Source: Aureobasidium sp. EXF-3400 (Eukaryota; Ascomycota; Dothideomycetes; Dothideales; Saccotheciaceae). From it: DNA of 64,000 bases. A model generated the notes under the pieces. The model was not told where the DNA came from, did not search any database, and saw only the letters and a program-made list of their open reading frames with translations. The stretch spans positions 1 to 64,000 of the forward strand of contig SWBL01000007.1 in NCBI GenBank assembly GCA_024195585.1. The letters are read 5' to 3'. This document shows, piece by piece, positions 22,901 to 33,783 of this stretch. How positions within the stretch are numbered: position 1 is the first letter of the stretch; each line of letters begins with the position of its first letter. The position numbers were made by a program, and so were the translations under genes.

Positions 22901-24393
22901 ACGGAGGCGATCTCAACACTCGATACGAACTCATCGGGGTGTCCGATCGTAACAGGCGAGCAGCTGTCGGAGCTAAGATCTTCGAAAACTGCGCTAGCTT
23001 CCTCTACATCAACTATGACGACTCTGAGCCGGACTCTGATTACCTTGACAACACTCGTGTCCATCCTGAGGATTACGAGACGGCGAGAAAGATTGTTGCT
23101 GACACTCTTGACATGGATGAGGAAGACGTCAAGGCTGAGATTGATGAGGCTGGTCCCAATGCTGTTGTTCGCAAGCTCATCAAGGATGACGCTCAGGACA
23201 AGCTCAACGATCTCGTGCTTGACGACTATGCCGAGGAAATTCTTCGCAAGATTGGTCTCAAGAAGAAGGCTACCCTGGAGCTTATTCGTGGTGAATTGCA
23301 ACAACCCTACGAAGAACTTCGTCGTAGCTTCTACTTGTTGTCAACAGATGAGGTCTTCACCATGCTTACTGGAGAGACCAAGGAATCGCTGACAGCTGGC
23401 ATGATCGTGCCAGTATCGATCAAGCGCACTTTCCCTGACCATATTGATGTCAAGTTGGACTGTGGTATTGATGGTTCAGTCAACGAGCAGGACTTCCCCG
23501 CTGGTGTTGGCAATGGTGGCGCAGAGCCTCGTCATGTCTGGCAAACCCACCAGACCGTCCAGGCCAAGCTACTTGAGATCGAGCCCAAGCGTTTCACAGC
23601 ACGTCTTTCGCTCAGAGAAGAAGATCTGCGTGAGCCCTTCCGTCGCGAGTTTGACCATGAGCCTGGACAATGGGACGAGCAACAAGAAGCTCAGGATAAG
23701 AAGGAGGCTATGCACGAAAAGGATGCCAAGACCGGCAGAGCCCAGCGTGTCATCAAGCACCCTCTCTTCCGACCATTCAACTCAGCCCAAGCAGAGGAGT
23801 ATCTGGGTTCACAAGCACAGGGTGATGTTGTTATCAGACCATCATCAAAGGGACTCGATCACTTGGCCGTCACATGGAAGGTCTCTGAGAATGTCTTCCA
23901 ACATATCGACGTGCTGGAGCTTGACAAGGAGAACGAGTTCTCTGTGGGTAGAACTCTCAAGGTTGGCGGCAAATTCACATATTCAGATCTTGATGAGTTG
24001 ATTGTCTTGCACGTCAAGGCCATGGCAAAGAAGGTTGATGAAATCATGACGGACGAACGCTTCCAGAAGGGCTCAAGAGAAGCGACGAGTGAGTTTTACC
24101 CATTCCAATCTACATTGCTTAACTTACTAACACAATTCCCAGACGAGTGGCTCAACGCCTACACAGAAGCCAACCCCATCCGCAGCATGTACGCCTTCTG
24201 CATCAACCCCAAGTACCCAGGCTACTTTGACCTCTGCTTCAAAGCCGGCGCATCAGCAAAGGTAGCAGCTTGGCCCGTCAAGGTCATCCCTAACGCCTTT
24301 GAACTCCAACGCCATCCTTACCCCGATATGCGCGCATTGAAGAACGGCTTCAAACTCCTCTTCTCCAAGGCCTCTGGCGTGGCCAAGCGATAG
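19951..24393 (+). CDS. spt6: Transcription elongation factor Spt6
   Basis: Four exons (19951-20112, 20165-20350, 20404-24088, 24143-24393) give 1427 aa; all phases close. Residues 1-116 are the acidic N-terminus. The core has the death-like and helix-turn-helix regions, a YqgF/RNase H-like domain about 703-805, an HhH motif ([14 protein letters not shown]) about 930, and an S1 domain about 1115-1190 ([20 protein letters not shown]). The C-terminal tandem SH2 module starts about 1235 ([16 protein letters not shown]). Spt6 is a nuclear histone chaperone that travels with RNA polymerase II. The last intron (24089-24142) is 54 nt with no stop, so the frame reads straight through it; splicing restores [15 protein letters not shown], which matches the family. 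The first two introns are 52 and 53 nt. Length and domain order are normal for fungi. Confidence 0.96.
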
Positions 24394-25454
24394 AAGAATG
24401 CTGTCCACGGGCCCTTGCCCTCGCATAACTTTATGGATGCTGAGTGGGCTGCTCATGCACTCAGAGCAAGACGAAGAGGCAAAGCTGCTGTTGAGCAAGT
24501 CGCAGGGCTTATTGCTAAGGAAACGCATCAGAGGGTTTGTGATGAGGTGTACCTTGATTGGTTTTTGAAAACACATTCTCAAAAGAAGATCGGGAAGGAA
24601 GAGGAGAGGAACGGGGAGAATGTCATCTTGCTTCCAGTCAAGGAGGAAGCTTGGATGTATCCTTAGAAAAGTAATTAGAAAGGTCAAAACAGTTACATTT
24701 TCTTTCATTGAGCTTATTGTGATGCTGTTCTGGGAGAAAGAGAGTGCAGAAGAAGTCTACATGCTCTTGCTTTCTTGCGAATATATACTCGGTATTGAAG
24801 TTCAGGCAAGGCGTATTATCAATAGCAATGATCTCTGCTGGAGACAATCGAGCATTCAGTCGGGAGACCTACAAACCATGTGTTCATATTCACACCAGCT
24901 TATGGAGTCTTTCCATCATACCGTGTATAACTAGAAGCCAGATAGTGAATTACCACAAGTCCTCCAATGAATCGCCAGGGTGAGTAGAGCAAAGAGGACA
25001 CCCTGTGGCCAAAAGTCCTGACCTTGAGGCTGAGTGCAATATACAATAACACTCTCATTCCTCAGATATTTGTTACTAAGATGGACATGCGCATTGTGTC
25101 CCATTATAAATCACTTGGATGTACCAGGATCTAGCAGAGTGCATACAGATTGCCTAAAGATGAATCCAGCCATAGGTAACCAAACCAGTCCAGACGTGTG
25201 GCATGGATATGGCCAAAAGTCGTAGCTCAAGCCTCACGGTTCGCTACGATTGTCGATGACGCAGTTCTACACCGCCCGCCGCGAGCATCAACACCTCGGT
25301 CCTAAGGATAACGAGAAAGATAGGCTTCAACTACCCCGCTTATCGTTCTGGACTCTTGATATAACAAGCTACGAAGCTGCATCTGCAACTGTGATCACAA
25401 CTACAACCCCCGTCCCAAGTACAAAGAACAATCACCTAGGTCAATACATCAATC
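24394..25454. other. Intergenic region after spt6
   Basis: About 1.06 kb. Short plus-strand frames just after the SPT6 stop (24415-24666) have no domain and probably fall in the 3' UTR. Nothing else is recognised up to the GFA gene. Confidence 0.45.
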
Positions 25455-25924
25455 ATGGCATCTGGAAGCTGTCTCTGCGGAAACGTTTCAATCGAGTACA
25501 AGGGAGAGCCAGCGCTAAAGGTAACCTACTCACAACCCTCCTCACTACTCCAACTTCTTCCTCACGAGCCGCTAATCACAAACCCCAGGCACTCTGCCAC
25601 TGCACTGACTGCCAAAAGATCAGCGGCAGCGCCTTCAGCGTCAACAACGTCGTCTCCGGCGAAGGCTTCAGCGTAACCGGCAACCCCAAGTCCTACACCA
25701 AGACTGCCGATAGCGGAAAGAAGATCACTTCTTACTTCTGTGGTGATTGTGGATCTACTCTTTTCAGAGATGGAGAGAATTTCCCGGGCATGAAGATCGT
25801 CAAGGCTGGAGTTTTGGGACCTAAGGTTTTGGAGGCTAGTAAGCCTAATGTTGAGTTGTTTGCTCCCGAGAGACCTGCGTGGATTTCGAAGTTGGAGGGG
25901 GCTGAGCAGAAGGATACTATGTGA
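25455..25924 (+). CDS. GFA-domain protein (CENP-V/Gfa family), copy 2
   Basis: Two exons (25455-25520 and 25589-25924) give 133 aa. It starts MASGSCLCGNVSIEYKGEP and continues with LCHCTDCQKISGSAFSVN and SYFCGDCGSTLFRDG, carrying all the zinc-ligand cysteine clusters of the GFA fold. The single intron falls after codon 22, phase 0, the same place as intron 1 of the GFA gene at 8.3-8.9 kb, so the two are probably paralogues. A longer frame runs through the intron from 25250, but it lacks the conserved start. Substrate unknown; no operon-like context. Confidence 0.88.
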
Positions 25925-26270
25925 GACGGCGGTGGGAACAATAGTGTGGTGGGAGAGATATTTTGGAAGAGCTGTGATGCTCTAGAGTTGGATTAGTCGG
26001 ACGATTGCTGTCAAGGTGTCAGTACGAGAAACCATGCAATATAACTGGAAGTCATACTTGTTGTAAAAATCCACTGGATCATTGGGGACTGGTATCGTTG
26101 TTTTCGGTCGGTTCATTGTCTCGTCGAGCAAGGCCAGCAAGCTCCTGAGCACGTCTGTGGCGAGCTTGTAGGTACTTCCACGAACGCCATTTTTTTTTGT
26201 CATATGTAGAAAGACGTTTGGTGATTCCAGCCTTGTGCTCGGTATCGGAAGCGACTCGAAGGCCGTCGCT
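25925..26270. other. Convergent 3' intergenic region
   Basis: About 350 bp between the ends of the GFA gene (plus) and TFB5 (minus). It probably holds both 3' UTRs. A minus-strand open frame through it (25982-26299) overlaps the TFB5 last exon in the same reading direction but has no conserved sequence of its own. Confidence 0.45.
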
Positions 26271-26594
26271 CTACTCGGAGCTCGAGTCTTCTGCTTCACG
26301 AACAGTATCTTTGAGAGCCTGGTATAATATCAGTGATTGTTGTGCAGTGTGATGTGGTTCAATGTACATCTTTGAGCTTTTGCTTGAGCTCATCAAGCTT
26401 CTTAGTGTTGATCAAGCATGTCTCGTCATCGATGTCCTCGGAAATATAGAGGCCGCCATTCTCTTCGTTAATTTTGCTGATGATAGCTTTGATGGAGGGA
26501 TCACACTGGACCAGGGTTCCTGTGGAAAGTATTGGCTCTAGATTTGTCGAGCAGGACGAGGGAACTCGGGCTTACCGGCTGTAGCACGAGGCAT
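26271..26594 (-). CDS. tfb5: TFIIH subunit Tfb5 (TTDA/GTF2H5)
   Basis: Three exons (26594-26576, 26519-26368, 26318-26271) give exactly 72 aa, the length of yeast Tfb5. The first exon is only 19 nt. The spliced start MPRATAGTLVQCDPSIKAI holds the diagnostic TLVQCDPSIKA stretch, followed by ISEDIDDETCLIN, a C-terminal helix LDELKQKLKDALKDTVRE and a short acidic tail. Tfb5 stabilises the p52/Tfb2 subunit of TFIIH and is needed for nucleotide-excision repair and transcription initiation. Without the last splice the frame ends in DVH; with it, the C-terminus fits the family, so I prefer three exons. It is too small and split to be found by simple ORF scanning. It is divergent from the PY-motif membrane protein gene over ~510 bp. 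Confidence 0.88.
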
Positions 26595-27103
26595 GTTGGA
26601 TGGAATGGAATGTGTAGAGCGATGTATACGTTGGTTGTATTTGATGAGTGGTCGATAATATCGATGTGTGTGCAGGATGGAAGACAAGAAGAATGCTTTT
26701 GGTGGAAGAAACCTTGATGGGTCTTGGTTGACGTGACGGGAAGCTGCGGCTCCCGGAATTTGAGCAACTTCGACATGTGAAAGCGTCTCGCTCTTTTGTC
26801 CTCCCGTAGTCCTTTGCAACACGTCGACTCGCCTCGTGCTCTCAATCAAAAGCCATGTCGCCTGCCTTTCTCCTCTATTCGTAACGCTTTCACGAAATCT
26901 CGCCGTCCACATTCCATTCCGAGTCTTCTCTCGCGCATCCGCGGAGCTTTCCACTCTCACCTCTCACCTCCGAGCCATCCGCACCGCATTACCTGTCGAC
27001 CCTGCTCCCTCGAACCCCGTCGCATTCCTTCCATAAACGACATTGACAATCCGACCTGACAAGAAAAACCCGGCGTTCACTCGATTACCACCCACCCCAC
27101 GTC
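26595..27103. promoter_or_regulatory. Divergent promoter between tfb5 and the PY-motif gene
   Basis: About 510 bp between two outward-facing starts. It is CT/C-rich on the plus strand before 27104. No specific site is recognised. Confidence 0.45.
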
Positions 27104-27808
27104 ATGGCCACAACGACGAGCTGGGCTCCCGTCACGTCAGACGCATACAGCACTCCCACACCTACCGTCGTTTCCACTTCCAATGACGACCCTCCACAGT
27201 CTGACAGGAGTTTCAAAATATACCAAGATTACTTCGCATTCATCGCCGTCGTCATTGCCGTTGCCCTCGTCACAAGTTGCGTCTTCTACCGCCGTAAGAA
27301 GGCCATCCTTCGCCGCGCCAATCTCTCGCGCCAGATGGCTTTGTCGCGCGATGTTGAGGATCAGGGCTTGCGCGCGAACAGAGGCTGGGGCTGGGGTGCT
27401 TTGTCACGCGACTACTCGAGTGGTCCCGATCCTCACGGTCAGCCACTAAGAGGTCCCTTGGGTATACCCTCTCCCTGGCGCCGCCGTAGAGAAGAAGATG
27501 GTCTGAATGAGGCGGGCGAGGCCCCTCCTGCCTACAAACCTGCTCCCGACCAAAACGATACTGTACTAGAGACCGCTCACTCTACTGCGCCTACCGACCT
27601 CACCACTCCGACCGTGCCTCGTCCAACCCTGGGCAGAGAAAACACCAGTCTCAAGCCTCCAGACTACACCGAGACCGTTGTCTCGCCTGTTTTGCATGAG
27701 AGAGCTGGTTCCAGTGCTACCATCCCAACCTCGACTGCCACAACCCCTCATGAAGACGTCGAACTCGACGATCTTCCCACCTATAACGACACTCATGAAC
27801 GCAGATAG
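27104..27808 (+). CDS. Single-pass membrane protein with three PY motifs
   Basis: A single exon of 234 aa. A short Ser/Thr-rich N-terminus (1-42) is followed by one hydrophobic segment at 43-62, then a basic stop-transfer RRKKAILRR, so the long C-terminal tail is probably cytosolic. The tail carries PPAY at 141-144, PPDY at 185-188 and LPTY at 224-227, each of the type bound by WW domains of Nedd4/Rsp5 ubiquitin ligases. This layout resembles Rsp5 adaptors that help ubiquitinate other membrane proteins, but no named family is recognised and no signal peptide is seen. Adaptor function is an inference from motif pattern only. It could instead be a substrate of the ligase. Confidence 0.7.
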   Translation: MATTTSWAPVTSDAYSTPTPTVVSTSNDDPPQSDRSFKIYQDYFAFIAVVIAVALVTSCVFYRRKKAILRRANLSRQMALSRDVEDQGLRANRGWGWGALSRDYSSGPDPHGQPLRGPLGIPSPWRRRREEDGLNEAGEAPPAYKPAPDQNDTVLETAHSTAPTDLTTPTVPRPTLGRENTSLKPPDYTETVVSPVLHERAGSSATIPTSTATTPHEDVELDDLPTYNDTHERR

Positions 27809-28177
27809 ATTCTGCTACGATACCATGTTCTTCAGTTCTGCATTTTGTTTTCAATCAGCATAGCGGGACTATTGCTGCTCAAGAAGTGAAAAGGGATGGT
27901 GTTATTGCTTTGCTTTTTCTATACCCAAGGGGCTTCTTCACTTGATCGTTTCTCATAGCCAGACATCAACTATGACATTTCACCAGCTCCGTCCTCCATG
28001 ATTTTATATCTCCGTATTTGATAATTGTTTCTCCATTACTCCACAGGCACGGAAGCGGCCCTGAACTTCCGCCTCTCATGCGTTTTGTGGAGCAACTCCC
28101 CGGAAGTGTTCCTTGGCATGAATTGGGTTATCATCTTGCCTCTGGTTTGACTCTTTCTCCTGACTGTCAAAGCAATA
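27809..28177. other. Short intergenic region
   Basis: About 370 bp between the PY-motif gene and the inositol monophosphatase gene, which lie in the same direction. T-rich 3' UTR sequence is followed by a promoter. Nothing further is recognised. Confidence 0.45.
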
Positions 28178-29451
28178 ATGTCGAATACAGAGTTTACTCC
28201 AGAGCATCTCAAAGAGATTTATGACTTTGCTGTCCAGTTGGCTAAAGATGCGGGACGCATGTTGATGGATGGTGTGGAGGCCAGATGCGGCAACGACAGC
28301 ACTGCCGGTGTACAACAGGAACAGGTCGAGAAAGATAGTTCTGTGGACATTGTTACCCAGACTGATGAAGGTTTGTCGACTGTTCCCATGTGTCCTTCTA
28401 GGTGTTCAAGAACGGACGTTTTTCTGTCACATCTTGGCATTGACAAAACCGATACGAGATGAATCATGGTATACCGAGCATTACTGATCAAGCACTACAT
28501 CAGACGTCGAAGCCTTTGTCAAAGAACAAATCACCAAGAAATATCCCAGTCACGAGTAAGCCCCTCCTCTATTCCTCCACCACCACCACCACTAACCACT
28601 TCCCCACCAGTTTCATTGGCGAAGAAACCTACTCCAAAGGTTCCTCAAAAGACTACCTCATCACTTCTGCACCAACATGGTGCGTCGACCCCCTCGACGG
28701 CACAGTAAACTACACCCACCTCTTCCCCATGTTCTGCGTCTCCATCGCCTTCATCCTCGACTCCCAACCCACCATCGGAGTAATCTACGCACCCTTCCTC
28801 AACCAAATCTTTTCAGCCTGCAAAGGTCAAGGAGCTTGGTTAAATGAAACTCGCCGCTTGCCGCTAGTCAGAAACCCGGTGCCGCCTATGCCTGAGCAAG
28901 CTCCCAAAGGATGTGTGTTTAGTTGTGAGTGGGGGAAGGATAGAAAGGATGTCGCGGATGGCAATTTGTATAGGAAGATTGAGAGTTTTTTGAACATGGC
29001 GGGGGAGATTGGGGGCAGAGGGGGGAAGGGAGGTATGGTGCATGGAGTGAGAAGTCTGGGATCGTAAGTTTTCTGTCTTTCCACCCCTGTATTCACCAGC
29101 TCACTCAATTCCGACGCAATCACTAACTCAAAAATCAGAGCAACACTCGATCTCGCATACGTAGCCATGGGTTCCTTCGACATATGGTGGGAAGGCGGGT
29201 GCTGGGAATGGGATGTCGCAGCAGGCATCTGTTTACTCCAAGAAGCAGGCGGTTTAGTCACCACCGCAAACCCACCTGCCGACCCTGCAACAGCAGAAAT
29301 TACAGATGTCAAGTTGGGAAGTCGACTTTATCTCGCTATCAGACCTGCTGGGCCTTCTGCTACAGAGACAGGTAGACAGAGTCAAGAGAGAGTGGTTAGA
29401 GAGGTTTGGAAGAGAGTGAGGCATTTGGATTATTCGAGACCTGGTGCTTAG
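28178..29451 (+). CDS. Inositol monophosphatase family protein
   Basis: Four exons (28178-28370, 28504-28555, 28611-29063, 29139-29451) give 336 aa; all phases close. Motifs are [10 protein letters not shown] (metal-ligand Glu pair), motif [15 protein letters not shown] (DPLDGT) and motif [18 protein letters not shown], which are the Li+-sensitive phosphatase superfamily signatures. The family hydrolyses inositol monophosphates with Mg2+. The Aspergillus quinate cluster contains a member, QutG, and this gene is 20 kb from the quinate genes here, but the distance and intervening genes argue against a functional link. The first intron (133 nt) is longer than average. Compared with the usual ~270-300 aa the protein is slightly long, with an insertion between motifs A and B (GGRGGKGG). 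Confidence 0.9.
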
Positions 29452-30402
29452 AGGCGCCACCCAGCACTTGTGTTTTCAAGTCCAATCTGCGTAGAAATGG
29501 AGCGCAATATTGCGTGCTCTTGCTTTGCGTGCATCCATCCATATATGTATATAGATATGCAAATCACACTTTTCTAAATTACACCGCTGTTCACGCCGCG
29601 TAAATATCACAATCATATCATCATGATGGTAAAACATGCCGACTCTTCCGGCCACAAATAGAGTGAGCAATTAAGACTTTAGCGTTGGCAGAAAGCTTGA
29701 AAGCAATAAAGAGTGAGGGGAAGGTTGAAGGATGACGACACGACGTTCCTTGCGGAGTTTTTGTTTCACCCCGTGCAGCTTTTGACAGGTATCTTTGTAG
29801 CTTTCGACGTCTGCGTCTTCGCTTGGCCGGTTGCGATGCGGCTGGCGATTTATTAGATGCATGGGGCTAGAGATGGTGTACGACGACTTGGGTCGATTCA
29901 ATCAAGCTCTCTCATGACGCTCGAGAAATCTACCTCTGTTGATGGAAGTCATGATCATCAGAAATGCGACGATACAGACATTCAGTCAGTAAGTTTGAGG
30001 CTCTTCGTCAATGGAATCTAGAAACTGTCAGCAAGGTGAGCAAAGTCAAGGTGCGGCTTATACCACCACGATCAGGATGATCAACATCGGGCCACTTCTC
30101 CGCGACGATGCCATCTTCGAGCTGTTAACTTTCGCCATCTACCGGCAGTTCCAAATAGCCAATTGGATCAAGTGAAACATGCCGGAGGACTCCCAGTTCG
30201 CCGTTCTTTCCGTCGCACCATGTCATAGTTTGGTCTGACGGCACCTTCTCAGAGCGTTACGCGGAGTTCACCATCATGACGACCATTAATTACACATGTA
30301 TAGCCGAGCCCGCGGGGTTGATTTGTGCTACTGGTATATAAGAAGACGCGGTACCTGATTTTGAGGCGAAAGCTTCTGCTCTTTTTGATACCCACACACA
30401 AC
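29452..30402. other. Intergenic region upstream of the oxalate decarboxylase
   Basis: About 950 bp. It contains a possible decayed coding fragment at 30056-30253 on the minus strand (listed separately) and presumably the oxalate decarboxylase promoter. A minus-strand frame at 29671-29901 has no recognisable motif. Confidence 0.4.
30056..30253 (-). pseudogene. Possible remnant of a small-molecule-binding (SnoaL/NTF2-like) protein
   Basis: A minus-strand frame reads coding-like for about 65 codons with one internal stop: GELGVLRHVSLDPIGYLEL, a TAA after VDGES, then EDGIVAEKWPDVDHPDR. The last part resembles the C-terminal strand of SnoaL-like proteins (EDGKIVEKW-type). No start or flanking exons are found. 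The match is weak. Confidence 0.25.
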
Positions 30403-32030
30403 ATGAGGACTGGAATCTCTTTCCTCGCAGCCTCAGGTCTACTGACCTTTGTCTTTGCTGCTCCAGCTCCTGCACCAAACCGCGTTAAGCCTCGTCAAGA
30501 ATCTGCCGTACAATTCCTGGATAACACAAATAATCCCACTGCTACTCCCTTTGGTCCATCGGGTGCTTCTGGACAGTTGAGAGGTGGATCTGAACTCCTT
30601 GGTGTCAATCCCACCAATGTCATCAGCTCGTACAACCCTGCTGTTGTACCGTCGAGTGCGTTTAGCGTAGGTCCGCTGCAAACTGCAGATGCGGATACAG
30701 GCTTCTACCTCGATTTGAGTAAGATTGAGAATCCGCAGCCTATTCGTGGTGCTGGAGGAAAATCGCCTACGGATCCTGGACCGAGGAATGAGTTGTTGGA
30801 GAAGCAGAATCCGGATCTGTATATTCCTCCTGTAAGTCTGCGTATAATCATTGGAAGTGATTGCGTCTGACCAGTTATCTGTAGGGAACCGATGCCGGCG
30901 ACGTTGCGAACGCTAAGTGGCCTTTGGGTCTTTCGCACAACAGACACGGAAAGAATGGTGCTGGATGGGCAAGACAGCAGAACGTTGACCTCTTGCCTGT
31001 TGCTAAGAACATGGCTGGTGTGGATATGCACCTCGAGCCTTACGCATACAGAGAGTTGCACTGGTAAGTCATCAACGTGAGGTTTGAGGAAAGCTTTGTC
31101 TCACACACTCCCAGGCACCAAGCCAACGAGTGGTCCTACATCATGAACGGATCAGTCCGCATCAACGCCGTCAACGAAGCCGGCGAAACCTTCACCGACG
31201 ACCTCTCCGCAGGCGACGTCTGGTTCTTCCCTGCCGGTATCCCTCACAGCATTCAAGCCGGCCCCACTGGCGTAGAATTCCTCCTCGTCTTCGACGAAGG
31301 CAGTTTCAGCGAAGACAACACTTTCCTCCTCTCCGAACTCTTCGCTCGCAACCCCAAATCCGTGTTGGCCAAGGACCTTCGCATCGATATCTCAGCCCTT
31401 GATCACATTCCCCAAGATCAACTTTACATCTTCAATGGCTCTGCTTACCCAGCCAATGTTTCCGATCCTCTCAACAATATCACTGGACCTGCAGGCAACA
31501 TTCCCAACTCCAAAGGCTACAGCTACCACTTTTCCGAACAAGCACCCTACGAAGTCCCCGGCGGCAGCGTCAAAATCCTCGACACCCTGACTTTCCCCGC
31601 CGCCTTTGACTTTGCAGTTGGTCTCTTCACCATCAAGCCAGGCGCCATGCGCGAACTCCACTGGCACACCACCAGCGACGAATGGGACTTTATCCTGTCA
31701 GGCCAAGGACGCCTGACTCTCTTCCAAGCTCCCCAAGCTTCCCGAACCTTTGACTTCCAAGCTGGAGATGTGGGTTATGTGCCGGTTGTTACTGCGCATT
31801 ATTTGGAGAATACTGGAACTGAAGATTTGGTGTATCTTGAGGTTTTGCAGGCGCCGGTTTATAATGATGTTAGTGTTGCGCAGTGGTTGGGACTCACGCC
31901 GAAGCAGATTGTTAAGGAGCATCTTGGGTTCAGCGATGATACGCTTGAGAGGTTGCCAAAGATTAAGCCTTTCATTTTGCCTGGAAACACGGATTTGGGG
32001 GCGACGAACTTCACTTCTGAAGTTGAGTAG
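30403..32030 (+). CDS. Secreted bicupin oxalate decarboxylase
   Basis: Three exons (30403-30831, 30885-31063, 31115-32030) give 507 aa; phases close. A signal peptide of about 19-20 residues is clear (MRTGISFLAASGLLTFVFAA). Each cupin holds a manganese site: His202, His204 and Glu208 in ELHWHQANEW, and His385, His387 and Glu392 in RELHWHTTSDEW, with a later His in VVTAHYLEN. The loop after cupin 1 reads GSFSEDNTFLLSE, the equivalent of the SENST lid whose Glu favours decarboxylation over oxidation in bacterial OxdC. The enzyme converts oxalate to formate and CO2, here outside the cell or in the wall. The promoter region holds a TATATAAG-like element about 65 bp before the ATG. The gene sits at the edge of a long repeat array. 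Confidence 0.93.
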
Positions 32031-32297
32031 TGGATGGTCAATATGGAGCTTGTTAGTCTGTACATGGACGTACTTTAACAATAAACATAACATTGAATTC
32101 GTCCTTCGTCGTCACAAGAGAAGGCTCATCTTTTGTATATAAGCAGCTGAGAGGCTTTTAAATGCTTCTTCATAACGAAAATCATCAAGAATGGCTACTA
32201 TTGTAGCTGGCCTCTCTGCTGGTGCTCTGACTGGGACTGGACGTTGCAGCGGCGCAAGGTAATTCAGGGTCGTGCCACGAGGTCAAGAGAGAAGTTC

Positions 32298-32431
32298 ACG
32301 GGTCAATGATCCCCTCGACATCGAACATTTCTCCCATCGATCGCTTTAGGTATCCGTAACATTTGCTGCTGCTGATACTGGTACTGGTATCAGAAGATAA
32401 GAGCATCTGCATAAGGATTACAGACCTGATC
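32298..32431 (-). repeat. Array module 1
   Basis: Read on the minus strand, it begins GATCAGGTCTGTAATCC and ends near CATTGACCCGTGAAC. The internal TTATCTTCTGATACC matches the conserved TATCTC block of other modules. Confidence 0.6.
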
Positions 32432-32927
32432 ATTCATGTTACTTCTCGGTGCTTTGTCACATTCGGCTTCTTCCTCGGCGAGTCCGCAGTGACTGCTTTC
32501 TCCTTGGTCGTTCTCTTGCCGTTCTTCTTCCATCTCTTTGCCCTGTTCTTCCCGCTGTTAAGCTAATGCCCTATCGGTGAGAATTTCATCATTCACAGGC
32601 TTCAAGAATGCAATAATTTTTGGTCTTAACCTGCGATACAGTAATATACTAACGATACGAGGGACTATGTGAGAAATGATTGATTTGTCACGAGATCGTT
32701 CCACTTATATGAACACATGCACTGTCTGCCTCCCTTCACTGTCATGAATAGTATATAACAAGACCAAGCTCAGCTCTACATTTTCTACCAAGGCGTTCGT
32801 AGAGACTTCGAGCTTGGACTGGCATTTCCGGCCCAGGAGAGTGACTCTGGGAAAAATCATTGAAGATACGGCTTGCTGAAAGACATGATGAAAAGATATC
32901 GAAACTGTAAGGACAAAGAAGGAAGTC

Positions 32928-33060
32928 GACAGGTCCGCAATTCTTCAACTTCGGAGGTCTCTCCCGAATCATGGTAGATACTGGTACTGGTATTGATGTT
33001 GATCGAAGTGAGATTGCAAATCGAGAAGAGGAGAGCTGTCAAGGGGTCACAGACCTACTT
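32928..33060 (-). repeat. Array module 2
   Basis: The minus-strand start GTAGGTCTGTGACCCC and end GCGGACCTGTCG match the module ends. ATACCAGTACCAGTATC inside is shared with module 1. Confidence 0.6.
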
Positions 33061-33783
33061 GTCTCTGCTCCTTGCGTGCTCGTGCTGTAAGCTTGGCTTC
33101 TAGAGTCGTCAATGGTGCACTCTCGGAGCCCGTATGTCGTGAATATAGGCCAGTGTGCGTGGCTGCTCCTGCTCTTCTGAGATGTGGAGGATGGAACAAG
33201 TATCGAGATCAGGTTTATATAAGACTCGTGGATAGTGACAAATGCGATGCGACATAAGTTTCGACAACAGCTGGAGGTAGGACAAATCACTTTGAGCGTT
33301 AGCATCGTGGTAGATAAACATGGTAGGTCAGTTATGATAGCTAATATAATAAACGTCATATAGCCAACCACAGAAGAGAAGAGACTCGGATCGAATAGAC
33401 TGTATCTGTAGAACACTCTGTTCCGAAAGTTGCGAATCAAGAGAGATGGATGCTTGAGAAGGATAGCTCCAAAGACGAGCCCAGTTTGTTCTCATACCGA
33501 TGGGTCACTTGCGATTTTGAACATAGTGGTAAGCAAACAATGGACCAACACGAAGTTTCTTGTTCTGCCGAGACTGTCCTTGAGGGATCTCAGTCGTCGA
33601 CGAGTGAAATTGCACCGAGTACATCACCATTGACATCTCGAAGAACCCTCAAGCATCCTTGAAAGCCCACCTGAAAGCCACCCACTCATACAAGCCAGAG
33701 CGATGCATTGTCGATGGATGCACCGACAAGATCGTGTTACCTCATCGCAAGTTTTTCCACAAGTAAGCTCAAAAAGGAAAGTT

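Noticed and set aside
24415..24666. Separate small gene downstream of spt6
   Set aside because: 83 codons without motifs immediately after the SPT6 stop; more likely 3' UTR.
25250..25924. A 224-codon single-exon version of the second GFA gene
   Set aside because: The N-terminal part lacks the conserved start and the frame crosses an intron with good splice sites; the two-exon model restores the GFA motif order.
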